64,000 nucleotides of DNA, from the NCBI GenBank assembly GCA_023053545.1, contig JAKZAN010000005.1:2666001-2730000 (forward strand). The letters are read 5' to 3'. Shown in pieces: positions 52,565 through 62,111 of this stretch. The position numbers and the translations under genes were made by a program. Position 1 is the stretch's first letter. Each line of letters begins with the position of its first letter. The DNA comes from Lepidurus packardi. Taxonomy: Eukaryota > Arthropoda > Branchiopoda > Notostraca > Triopsidae. The notes under the pieces are model-generated. The model was not told the origin of the DNA and did no database searches. It saw nothing but the letters and a program-made list of their open reading frames with translations.

Positions 52565-53531
52565 TGCAAGAAAAGCTACCAAACGGCATAACTTCGAGAC
52601 GGTACAACCACACAAGTCCCGGTTAGGGGCAACGTTCGATAGGTTAAATTTCATTATTCATTATTTCGTCATATGGTTATATACAAGGCAAGGCAAATTA
52701 TGAATATACGACACTCACGTCCGACCTTCTGAGAAAACGTCGTTAGCTTGTTTGTTATATGAATCCTACTTATGAGAACCTGAGTACCGTGCGTACACTA
52801 TGGGCAGTACAAATACTGCCCCCACCCACCCATTATCCCTAAAAGAAACAGCTTACAAACTTAACCTACTTCTCGACAGACCCATAGGAGCTTCTGCTAA
52901 CCTAATTTCGTTCCTAGTCGATGTCTCTCTTCGCAAAAGAAAGTACTTTCTCCAACCAAAAGAAGCAAAGCGTGTGGCACTGAGACTTGATTTCGTTCCT
53001 GCTTCCCAAGCCGCCTTGGGATAACAAGGAGAATCGAGAGAGAGAAAGCGTGGTCAGTTTTAACTTAAGATACACTCTAAGGCCGTTATTTTAAGGCGCT
53101 GCAATGTTCATCATATTGAAAATTGCTGCACGGAATGCGATCCGAACCAACGATGCGGCGCGAATAAGTTCCCGAAATTTCGTTCACAATTTACGCTTTT
53201 TCTTGCAAGATCCCACGCGTACCTTACAACATCCGTCCATGCGTGACTTTCAGCCTGACACACATCCTGATTGGCAACAGGCCAACTCTATTCTCTCGCA
53301 AAATAACGAATTTCTATATAACCACTGCGTTTTTTGCCATTTCTTTTACGAGCACTGTTTAACAGTGAATCCGGTCGGTTCCTAATTTACGATATAATTC
53401 TGCTACAGGTAGATTTCATTTGTAATGCTCCTCGGTGCTCTCGTAAAGAAATTCGAACGAATTTTTACGAAAAACAATTTTGTCTCCATGGCTGTTTTTA
53501 TTTTTACCTGATTTTCTCCGTCCACGCTCAT
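48652..53531 (-). CDS. Rgl: Rgl: Ral guanine-nucleotide exchange factor
   Basis: Fourteen exons: 53531-53508, 51730-51629, 51539-51343, 51249-51187, 51105-50924, 50849-50683, 50608-50387, 50321-50211, 50149-49850, 49770-49592, 49541-49427, 49350-49107, 49042-48908 and 48842-48652. They total 2232 nt, 743 aa, in phase throughout. The start MSVDGENQ sits in a tiny exon joined across a 1.8-kb intron to LPSWRLWGEERTTGAVYTVY, a typical RalGDS/Rgl beginning. A Ras exchanger motif follows (LEKLVESLASDSGELE, residues ~43-110). The CDC25-like RasGEF domain is at ~230-510 (YQCLGSMWSRRDK, TIIHGTIPYLGTFLTDLTMID). A Ser/Gly/Pro-rich linker and a Ras-association domain come last (~620-730: DFYVIRVSLDT, NLYKSILVSNNERTPQVIRN). 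It would activate Ral downstream of Ras or Rap at membranes. Confidence 0.93.
51731..53507 (-). other. First intron of Rgl
   Basis: A 1.78-kb intron between the 8-codon first exon and exon 2. It contains a poly-C/poly-A tract at 52536-52563 and no recognised gene. Its size in an otherwise short-intron gene could mean it holds transcriptional control sites (inference). Confidence 0.6.
52536..52563. repeat. Poly-C followed by poly-A homopolymer
   Basis: About 20 consecutive C and then A residues, preceded by CTCCTCTCC. The poly-Gly frame on the minus strand is an artefact of it. Confidence 0.9.
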
Positions 53532-54378
53532 AGTATCCGTTTTAAACTGATATAACTGCATGAATTCCGATAAGGTTTCACAAGCGAAACAAACCGGAGC
53601 CACGCAATATCGAAAGGTTCCTTTAGCGAAAACACGATTTCTTTCTTTCTCTTTTGCAAATCAAGTCCGGTATTTTCGCACTGGATGTAACATTTTTGAG
53701 GCACAAAGCCACAGCAGGAATAGGCCACAGTTCTGTTCTAGCACTGCGTGCTTGTGTTTTGTTCAGTATATTGCAGACGATAAAAAACCGTTATAAGGTC
53801 ACATTAGGAGGTGCTTTCACCCCCCGCACAGCTCTGAATCACAAAACAAACACTTTTTTGCATTTTACCCCGCACTTCAAAAGTCAAATGACGGATCCTG
53901 GGAAGCTTGTTAGTAAAGACTAAAATCTAGAGGGAAATTTCCTTTGGTGATCTTTGTCACACCTGTTGCACTATACTTCGGTGTACTACACCACACCTGC
54001 GAAAGGCTAAAGCAAAACTTACAGCGCTTGACTGACGGTATACGACGAGAGGACAAAAAGCGAAAAAAGGAAGGGAACGGTTTGGGTTTGGTTCTCGGTC
54101 TGGCGGTTAAGCTAGATTTCCTTCCACTAAAAACCCGAACGCCTTCCGCACCAAAAGCCCAAGGCCACAAGGAGAATGCTCTGCACTGCCCTCATCCTAA
54201 TCCTGTCCCTGTCTGCTTGGCTTTTCATGGCCAAATGGCACACACATATTTTTTTTTAATCTTTTTAATTTATTTGTAAAGCAGCTCATATAGTTATTAC
54301 ACAGTTTGACAGTTTCGTTTGTAAAGTATTTGCCACCAACGCTATTAAAAACAAAAAATACGACTGCAAAACCGCGAT

Positions 54379-56278
54379 CTAAGAGTGCTGCATGCTGTCT
54401 TTCCATTCTTTGAGAATAGCTTCGGCTTTTTCCAAGTTCTCGTCTTCCTGTTTACGGAACGAGAATAAATTAGCAACCAAGAAACACATTACATGAGAAA
54501 TACGTCGTAAACAACACATAAGTGAGTAAAAAGAAGTACTTTTATGAAACAAAAGCGAATGTAGTCCTCGCCGAGTGGTTTATTTGGCGAGGAATAGAAA
54601 GCAGATGGTGGAATGCCTTGGAGTTTCTTCGTTTTACTCATCCATTTCACAAAACGGTAGTCACGCTGCGGATCGGTCTCTTGACTCAAGTCCGCGAATG
54701 AACCTAAAAAGATATGAAGCCATCAAGACCAGCATTTTGAAAATTCACATGTCTATGCAAACGTTTTACGAAAATACCAAACTTAATTCTCGCTGAAAAG
54801 CAGAGCCTTGCATATTTTACCTAACTTAGACCAATCGGCTAGCATAAAGTAACCTCCTTCGGGAATCACAGGTTTCATTCCAGCATTGTCCAGGAATTTC
54901 GCCATATAGTCACGTTTGGGCTCAAGTAGACAGGGTAGTTCGGTGAAATAGCTTGTGTCCGTACCATAACGTTCTAATTCGATCTCAAACCCACGTGCTG
55001 TAGCTTCCTAGGACATTTTCTTTTTAGATTCTTTTTGCACAAGATTTCTCAAACCTGTGTAGGAGTTGGGCAGGTGTATAGAGCATTCTGATGAGCAGTC
55101 ATCATGGGTTTTATCAAATTAGCGGGCCCGTACGCCCAGCCAAGTTTCCATCCGGTAATACTGAAAGTTTTACCAGCAGAACCAATAGTTATAGTTCTTT
55201 CCCACATTCCAGGCAAAGTTGCTTTTTTTTAAGAAAAAAAAAATTAAAAATCACTTTCTGTTCTAAAGTAGAAACGTTACCCATGCGAATGTGCTGATTT
55301 GGCTTATACACCAACCATTCGTAAACTTCGTCAGAAATGCAAAGCACGTCCCACTTCTTGCACAAATCGGCAATCACTTGCAATTCGGATTCTCTGAACA
55401 CTTTCCCCAAGGGATTGTGCGGTGTATTGACAATAATTGCTTTAGTCTTGCTGTTGAATAAACCCGCCAACTCTTGCTCGTCTAAAGCCCAGTCTCCTGA
55501 TGATGTAACTGATCCAGTCTTTTTCTAAGTAAGTGCAAACAAAATAGTAACAATAGTAAGGACCTCTTACTCTTAAAGAATAAATAATGTACCGGCTTTA
55601 AAGGTATGAACACTGGTTTTCCCCCAGCTAGTTTAACCATAGGTTCATAGCAATCAAAGAAAGGCTCAATGATGATAACCTCGTCGCCAGGGTTCACGAA
55701 ACCCATTATGCTGCAGAATAGCGCTTCATAAGCTCCAGCAGTAACTAATACTTCTGTATTAGGGTTAATTGGCCTATCGACAAGCTTGGTATACAATTGC
55801 GCCAGCGCTTGAACCAAACGTGGATGGCCCTAAGAATTGTTTAATGAAGGTCTACAAGCATTATACTATGTGATAATCTATGGGAAATAATAGCTACGTA
55901 CATATCCTCTAGTGTATTGGTGCAACATAATATTTTCGCCAGTAGCCACCTCTGCTAAAGCTTTAGTAACATGATTAGGGGCGGCAAAATCGGGAAAACC
56001 TTGACCCAAGTTCAAAGGTTTGGTCTCGAGGGCTAGCTGGATGAACTCGACCCTTTTAAATATATACAATTGGTGAGACGTGTACGGTTTTATACATTAT
56101 AGGTTATATACTAATGGAAGACTTACCAGACATTGCCTTCGAGACCTTTGTACTTGTCAGATAACACTAATTTGGAAGAACTCATGATACTTGAAGTAAC
56201 AATTGCGCGTTGTATACTGTGACCGACGAATAGTTTGCTTCGTGAGTTCCTCAATAAAGGTACACAGATCTTCAGCAT
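54379..56278 (-). CDS. KYAT: Kynurenine aminotransferase / cysteine-S-conjugate beta-lyase
   Basis: Eight exons, 56278-56127, 56052-55902, 55829-55593, 55524-55281, 55221-55055, 55007-54821, 54703-54540 and 54447-54379, give 456 aa. It is a fold-type I, class-I PLP aminotransferase. Visible are LNLGQGFPDFAAP near the N-terminus, GHPRLVQALAQLY, the NTPHNPLGK segment (Asn ~218), ISDEVYEWLVY (Asp ~245), and the PLP lysine in GSAGKTFSITGWKLGW (Lys ~279). The family transaminates kynurenine to kynurenic acid and cleaves cysteine S-conjugates. The first 31 residues are basic and Arg/Ser-rich, like a mitochondrial presequence. A second in-frame Met at residue 32 (MSSSKLVLSDKYKG) would give a cytosolic form. 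I cannot decide between KYAT1-like and KYAT3-like orthology. Confidence 0.93.
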
Positions 56279-58018
56279 ATCTTAAAAATTGGAAAGAAAA
56301 TGTGTAGATAAAAGTTTAGTTGTAGATACGTCCAAAAAAGGCGGAACTGATCCAAAAGCACAGATATATCCAAAAGCACAGATAAGCAGAATGAGAATTC
56401 AATAAAATTGATCTTTTATTTTAGAATCTACAAGTGATACCTGAAAAGATACAATATCAACGAAAAATATAAGGTAACGCGATCCCGGAGGAGAGCCAAC
56501 TTACACGACGAAGTAAACTAGCGTGATAAATAAAGGCACCTATCTAACGCGCGACAGATGGTAAGATAAGTTTATTATGGTTTGAGGTTGCAGTTTCCTT
56601 AATGTTTTGCTGTCCAACGTTGTAGGCGTGTCTTATGTAAGTCTAGTTCGGTCTTCGGTCCCACATCTTTTGACTACGGTTGCACGCTGAGACGCTAGTG
56701 GCACAAAGTATGCGCAGTTGAGGATTTAATGCCCTTCGGAATGTCTACACATTCCTGCATGGATCTTGGATGTCAATTGTAGAAGGCAAAGTATTCAATC
56801 TAGGAAAACGCTATCTAGCTCACCTGTGGATGCCAAGGTCACGTAAAGCACGATTTAATCAATATAGGGAATGCTTTTGGGATTTACAAGCTTTATTTAC
56901 AGTTTTAACTTGCATGAAACATTAATTAAGCTTTCAAGTAAGTTTTCATACACCTGGCCAAAATGGAATGAACCGCGTAGAATACTTGCCTAAAAGACTG
57001 TTGTAGATCAGTAGTAGCAAAATCCAAACAAAGCGTCCATCAGGATGAATGTGTTAAATGCGAAGATTTTGTGTTTCCGGCATTGTGACAAGACGACAGA
57101 CATTTTTTGCTTTGCATTCCCTAATACATGCCCCGTATGTGGCGCTTGTTTAAACTCGGCAGATCTTCACATCCCACCGTTTACGTAGGTCCCCATAAGT
57201 CTTTATGTTTTCAGTAATTTTTACAAAAATCTTTTTTTGCAGTACCCTCACATTATTTGAGATAATTTTGACTCTCATTATGTTTAGGTTGCCTTCACCA
57301 TTCAAGAACCCGCATGACCACCCGTATTGCCTACCATTAAAACCCACTGTTGGAGATTTTAGGTACATTTAATTAGCCTCCGAAAAAGCTAAGATTCTTT
57401 AAATCAAAACCAGCGTTAAAATTTCTCACCACGGCAAATAGCCAGTATGAAGCAGGCGACGACTTGCATATAGGATGTACAGGGAAAGAAGGAGGGACTT
57501 GGGATTATAACGAAAGCGGCGTGAGACAAAATCATCCGTTTTGGGACAGCCTTGCTATAATCATCCCTTTTACACACGCCCGGTATCCAGATTGGGAACA
57601 AGACTGGGACAATCTCCTCTCAGACTCTTGCAATAAACCTGAATGGCATGTGGATAAGTATGGGTTGTCGTTAGATGCGGAGCCTAGAAACATAATTTCA
57701 CAGCTTAACTTCCTAGGTACCATCCAATCGATCATAACTGCCATGACTATATTCTCCATGTCGTCCAATATTTCGAACCCTCTTTCGATAAGATTACTTG
57801 GACGGAAAGAGTGCTGGTAAGTCATACTCGCGCTGCCGCTCGTTATCTTACTATCTTCAATCGTTTGATCAGTAATGCCGGTATATGGGTACAGTCTCAT
57901 GGTGAATAGGAGCTACTTTTCTACACAAATTCTAATTTCTGTTTATTGATGAACTGAAATACAAGGGTTCTTTTTTGTACAGTATATGTGGGATAACTCC
58001 TATGGGATTAGGTCGAGT
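56279..58018. other. Intergenic region between KYAT and the mTERF gene
   Basis: No supported gene. Around 57.46-57.90 kb both strands stay open for about 120 codons in overlapping frames. Neither product shows a motif, a plausible start context or a splice partner. Confidence 0.5.
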
Positions 58019-59660
58019 TCAGGAAACCACCGGTTTGCCTCGATCAGCAACAGAAGAAGCCAGCTTTTGTTTCTTTCGCAATCGGTTCAGCAATTGCTGA
58101 AATTTAGTTTCTGAAATCGTCAGAATGGTCAACGAATTTGGTGAATAACCCAAGGCTTTTAGGTCACTTAGTCTTTGTTGCAATGTAGCTCGTTTATGGC
58201 ACAACACACGAGGAACGAAGGCGATATGTTTCGCTGAAAACCCTTCAGCGAACAAGAAATCCAGCATATCTTTAAGCTTAGACATAGACACTGTTAAGGA
58301 TAAAGGATTCCTTCTTGCCATTTGGGCCACTTCCTCATAACTGCACTCCAAGCGAGCAACTAAGTACGATTCTAGGTCTGCATGTGCTCCCAACGCTGCT
58401 TTATTCTCAGTATACCGACTCACACTCCTGCAAATAAATAAATGGATTTTTTCCCCGCCTCGAACTCATTCCTTGTTCATACCTTGTAAAAATTTCATCC
58501 GTGCATCGCAAAAGCCAGGGTTTAACAGGCTCCACTCCCACTTTCTTCAGGTATTTTAACCGGTCAGTTATAATGTCGTTGTTGTGGCGAAAAATCCACA
58601 TGTCTTTGTAAATATCTTCCTTGCTGACACCACCCGCTAGAAAATCAAGGGCATTAGAAAAGGCATGAGATGTGATGGGGGAAAAGTGATATACCGATTA
58701 ATGCGTTCAGAATTACTTCAATGCGTTCCAGAGGCATGTAAGCCAAAAATCGCTTCGAGTCCAATTGATCCATGATTTCGGAAAAGTGACGCTATATGCA
58801 ATTAAGAAATTGTATCATGAATTCAACCTTAAAATGAATCCGTGGTGCATAAAACTAACCTCTAGAACATGCGCCATGTAATGAATTCGGGTCAAGTGCT
58901 GGCTGTTATGCATTTCAACCTTCCACAGACTTATAATCTGATTTAATCTGGGTGGCTGGCACTTTAACAAGCCGGCGTACAAGCAAGGGGCGCCCATTGT
59001 CGGAAAATCTCGATTGATGATTAGGACACGCTCTTGCAGTTCCTCTGGAGTAAAGGTGATGATCCAAGGGTGCAAAATGATCTTTTCTTTGTTAAAGCTC
59101 CATTTCTCTAGCAAGGGTAAGGTTTTAAATTGACAGGCTTTAAACAAAGCGGGATATTTCACATAGATTGCTTTCAACTCGTCTTGGTTAAATTGAAAGA
59201 GCTTGGTTAGCTCCCTTTTCACGTTGCCAGCTCGGGCTACAGGGGAGGTTGCCGCAGAGTTGGAGCTAGGAACAGGAGCTTCTTCATTCTGAAGATTACT
59301 GAAGGGATCATGATTTTGGCTCTCTACAGGGTTGTCTAAGGTAAGATTCTCCAAGCGTCGACATAATGCTGGCGTCTTCCCCAGTGATTGCTGAGGAGAT
59401 GTAAATAGGGATTTGGAAGACGGATTCGTCAGGTTCAATTGCCTGTTTTGTATACCACACGCAAAGCTACACGTAGCACTTGCAAATCGGCTTTTGAGGT
59501 GATTTCGCACGAGAGGTCTTAAAACGCACAGGGTTTGAAAAGAGCCTGACATGGTCAGCTCTGACTTAGCTGAACTTTTGTTGTTCGTTTTGATAACACA
59601 ACACGTGGAATGAGAACTGCCCTGAACGGGGTGGAGCCACAAGTCAGCTGTTGGATACAT
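58019..59660 (-). CDS. mTERF-family mitochondrial transcription factor
   Basis: Exons 59660-58860, 58791-58695, 58636-58483 and 58427-58019 total 486 aa. Leu-rich mTERF helix repeats run through the C-terminal two thirds: FQFNQDELKAIYVKYPALFK, WIITFTPEELQERV, RLKYLKKVGVEPVKP, LFAEGFSAKHIAFVPRVLC and RLSDLKALGYSPNS. mTERF proteins are mitochondrial double-stranded-DNA-binding factors that stop or modulate transcription. The repertoire fits the mTERF1/2 (insect mTTF) branch better than MTERF3/4, at moderate confidence. Two starts are possible: Met1 at 59660, or Met37 at 59552. The latter begins MSGSFQTLCVLRPLVRNH, a better basic, amphipathic mitochondrial presequence. Confidence 0.85.
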
Positions 59661-59689
59661 TTACCTAATGGTACCCTCTATCTTGCGAG

Positions 59690-60246
59690 CATGAAATCCA
59701 GAGTTCGTGCTACGGAAGAAATGTTTTCATTCCTTTTTTGGACCACGTAGTTTCCGAACTACAAACCCAACTAGTGGACAAGCGACAGAAGTTTTTAGCT
59801 CAGTATTTGCCCCCCTCAAAGATGAAGATGCTTGATCTAGATTTTCTATAGGAAAGGCAAATCGTCAAGGATATATACGAAGCTTTTCGAGAGGACCTGT
59901 CACAATTTGCTTCCAAAGGATTTTAATAACAAGCTTTATCATGGCCAGTAAAGTGGAAGGATGTTAGGCTCGACCAAGTACGAAAAGAAAATTGTTGACA
60001 CAGTATCATACAATTAGCGGTGATTACTACCGGGCAATTTTTAAGAGTTTTTGCAAGTCTACCAGTTAGTGTTGCGACCGTCGAGTGCTCTTTCAGTACC
60101 CTACGCCGCATGCAAACTTACTTGGGAAACACAACGGGCCAAACGCGACTTACTGTCTCTGATATACATCCATAAGGGTATTAAAATTGATGTAAACGAA
60201 TTAGTTAATGGTTATGACTCATGTAAAGCTAGATGTCCGTTTAGTT
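59690..60246 (+). pseudogene. Degenerate hAT-superfamily transposase remnant
   Basis: Three broken frames on + carry hAT (ZMYM1-like) transposase pieces in order. An upstream helix reads FIPFLDHVVSELQTQLVDKR (59.73-59.85 kb, then a stop). Next comes RQIVKDIYEAFREDLSQF. The C-terminal dimerisation signature LPVSVATVECSFSTLRRMQ, then YLGNTTGQTRL, is followed after a frameshift by LSLIYIHKGIKIDVNELVN (to ~60.24 kb). The zinc finger and most of the catalytic core are missing. It sits between the divergent mTERF and HSD17B8-like genes, so it can share space with both promoters. Confidence 0.75.
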
Positions 60247-60786
60247 AAGTTGTAATAAAAGTTACGTAATTATTTGTGTCCCTATAAGAATGGTGGGGGG
60301 GGGGGGGGGGGTGTAGGCCCAGAAACGGGGTACCTTTTGAAAATACCTGGCAACGTCCCTGATCCAGGATACTTGCAGAGAAAAAGAGAAAAGATCGAAA
60401 AGGGAGAAAAATTGAACAGAAATCTTCGACAACTCTTTTCACTACAACGCCACATTTTAAAATTTCCCATTTAAAAGTTTGTATTTTTATACAAAATGGA
60501 ATACATACTACGGCATTGAACCGGACTGCCATTGCTGCGTTTTGATGTAGAGTTTTGATGAAATGTGCTGCATTAATTTAATGCAGCACACACTTTCAAC
60601 GAAGGCACGGAACAAAAATCAGTTCTCTTTAAGTAACGCCTCCATGTAGACTGTCTGGATGAGAGCTCAGCAGCCAAATGTCCTAGTTTTATGATTGGAT
60701 CGGCCCTCGTATTATCGTTTGGAATTTACGTCGTTTTCTGCCGTGTATGCGTTCGAATAAAACTTGTATAAATAATTCCAAATATA
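60247..60786. other. Intergenic region upstream of the HSD17B8-like gene
   Basis: Holds the poly-G tract and, downstream of it, repeat-like sequence whose minus-strand translation (YPGSGTLPGIFKRYPVSG) resembles a dispersed element and not a gene. The HSD17B8-like promoter must lie here, but no TATA box is evident. Confidence 0.5.
60293..60311. repeat. Poly-G tract
   Basis: Near-uninterrupted run of G on the + strand, beginning at gaatggtggggg and ending before tgtaggccc. Confidence 0.9.
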
Positions 60787-61781
60787 ATGATTGGAAGCTT
60801 GTCTGGTCGCTTGGCTCTCGTCACAGGTAGCATAAATAAAAAAAATGTTTCCGTGTGGAAAAGTTGATTTCATTTTGTGTTTGTGGCAGGTGGTGGAAGC
60901 GGAATAGGTAAAGCAGTTTGTCAAGTCTTGGCCAGAGAAGGTGCTAAAGTCGTTGTAGCGGATTTAAATGCATTAGCTGCCGAGTCTACAGCTGGTGAGC
61001 TGCAAGCAATAGGTAGTTCACCCACGACTCTGAAGATTTTTTTATTGATTAGAGTTTTGACTTAGGAGGAAAAGATGGCCACATAGGATTGCCTGTTGAC
61101 GTATCAGTCACCCGCTCAGTTGAGTCGTTGCTATCTCAAATCCAGCGAACATGTGGTCAAGTTCCGTCAATTATAACCAACTCAGCTGGCATAACTCGAG
61201 ATAAATTCCTGTTCAGCATTGATGAAGCGAGCTGGGACCAAGTGATCGATGTTAACCTAAAGGTTTGACATCACACTGAGCTTATAATAGAGTCGAAGTT
61301 TAATATTCGTATTAGGGTACTTTTCTTGTAACGCAAGTTTTCGCGGGAGCAATGATTAAAAAGAAGTTGCCTGGTAGCATTGTCAACATTTCCAGCATCA
61401 TAGGCAAGATAGGAAATTTGGGACAAGCTAACTATGCTGCGTCCAAATCAGGAGTACTGGGCCTTACAAAGACTTGCGCTCAAGAATTGGCCAGATCGAA
61501 CATTCGAGTAAACGCAGTCTTACCCGGATTCATAGAAACCCCTATGACGGACGCTGTTCCGGAACATTTACGCGAAAAGGTCAGCAAAATGATTCCCATG
61601 AAGCGAATGGGTAATCCTGAAGGTAACTATAACCTCAGTTCCTTTTATTAAGTTAAAATTGACGATTGTTTTATAAAAATTTTTAACAGAGATAGCTGAA
61701 GTGGTTCTGTTCCTGTTGTCGGATAAAAGTAGCTATATGACCGGGGCTTGCGTCGAAGTCACAGGTGGCTTAGCCATGTGA
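60787..61781 (+). CDS. HSD17B8: HSD17B8-like short-chain dehydrogenase (FabG type)
   Basis: Exons 60787-60826, 60890-61012, 61066-61262, 61316-61622 and 61690-61781 give 252 aa, the usual SDR length. The Rossmann NAD(P)-binding motif is TGGGSGIGKA (residues ~13-22), followed by VVVADLN. The catalytic set is Asn in DVNLK (~118), Ser in NISSIIG (~147), and Tyr/Lys in YAASK (160/164). The C-terminus (YMTGACVEVTGGLAM) and VLPGFIETPMT match HSD17B8. With CBR4, HSD17B8 forms the mitochondrial 3-ketoacyl-ACP reductase of type II fatty-acid synthesis, and it also oxidises estradiol in vertebrates. A direct FabG or CBR4 orthologue is the main alternative, but the SSIIGKIGNLGQANYAASK stretch favours HSD17B8. 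Confidence 0.92.
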
Positions 61782-62111
61782 TTCCATTCGTAGAAGATTA
61801 TTACGCAGAGTCATATCAATACTGTCAATCGAAGATTCAGTGCTATCGTACGAGTTCACCTTCCCTATTTGATACGGTGCTAGCTACCTGGAGTTACAAA
61901 TGCAATGCAACTTAAATCACAAAGAAACGTTTAATTTCAAGTACGTGTATTTGAACACCACATTAGTGTAAGATTAACAGAAAGAATACTATATTCTCAT
62001 TAAATCAATCATCCTCAAATTGTCCGATTACAAATGTAACAAACTTACACTTTACAGAGCTTAACGGTGGGAGGAAAGGAAGGTATGCAAAGTTGTGCAA
62101 GTAAGCGTGAA
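61782..62111. other. Convergent spacer between HSD17B8-like gene and PPP1R11
   Basis: About 330 bp of AT-rich sequence between two facing 3' ends, with nothing else recognised. Confidence 0.6.

Noticed and set aside
52463-52654. Minus frame with poly-Gly
   Set aside because: Generated by the poly-C tract in the Rgl intron.
57464-57900. Overlapping ~120-codon frames on both strands
   Set aside because: No recognisable motif or splice partner on either strand; left as intergenic.
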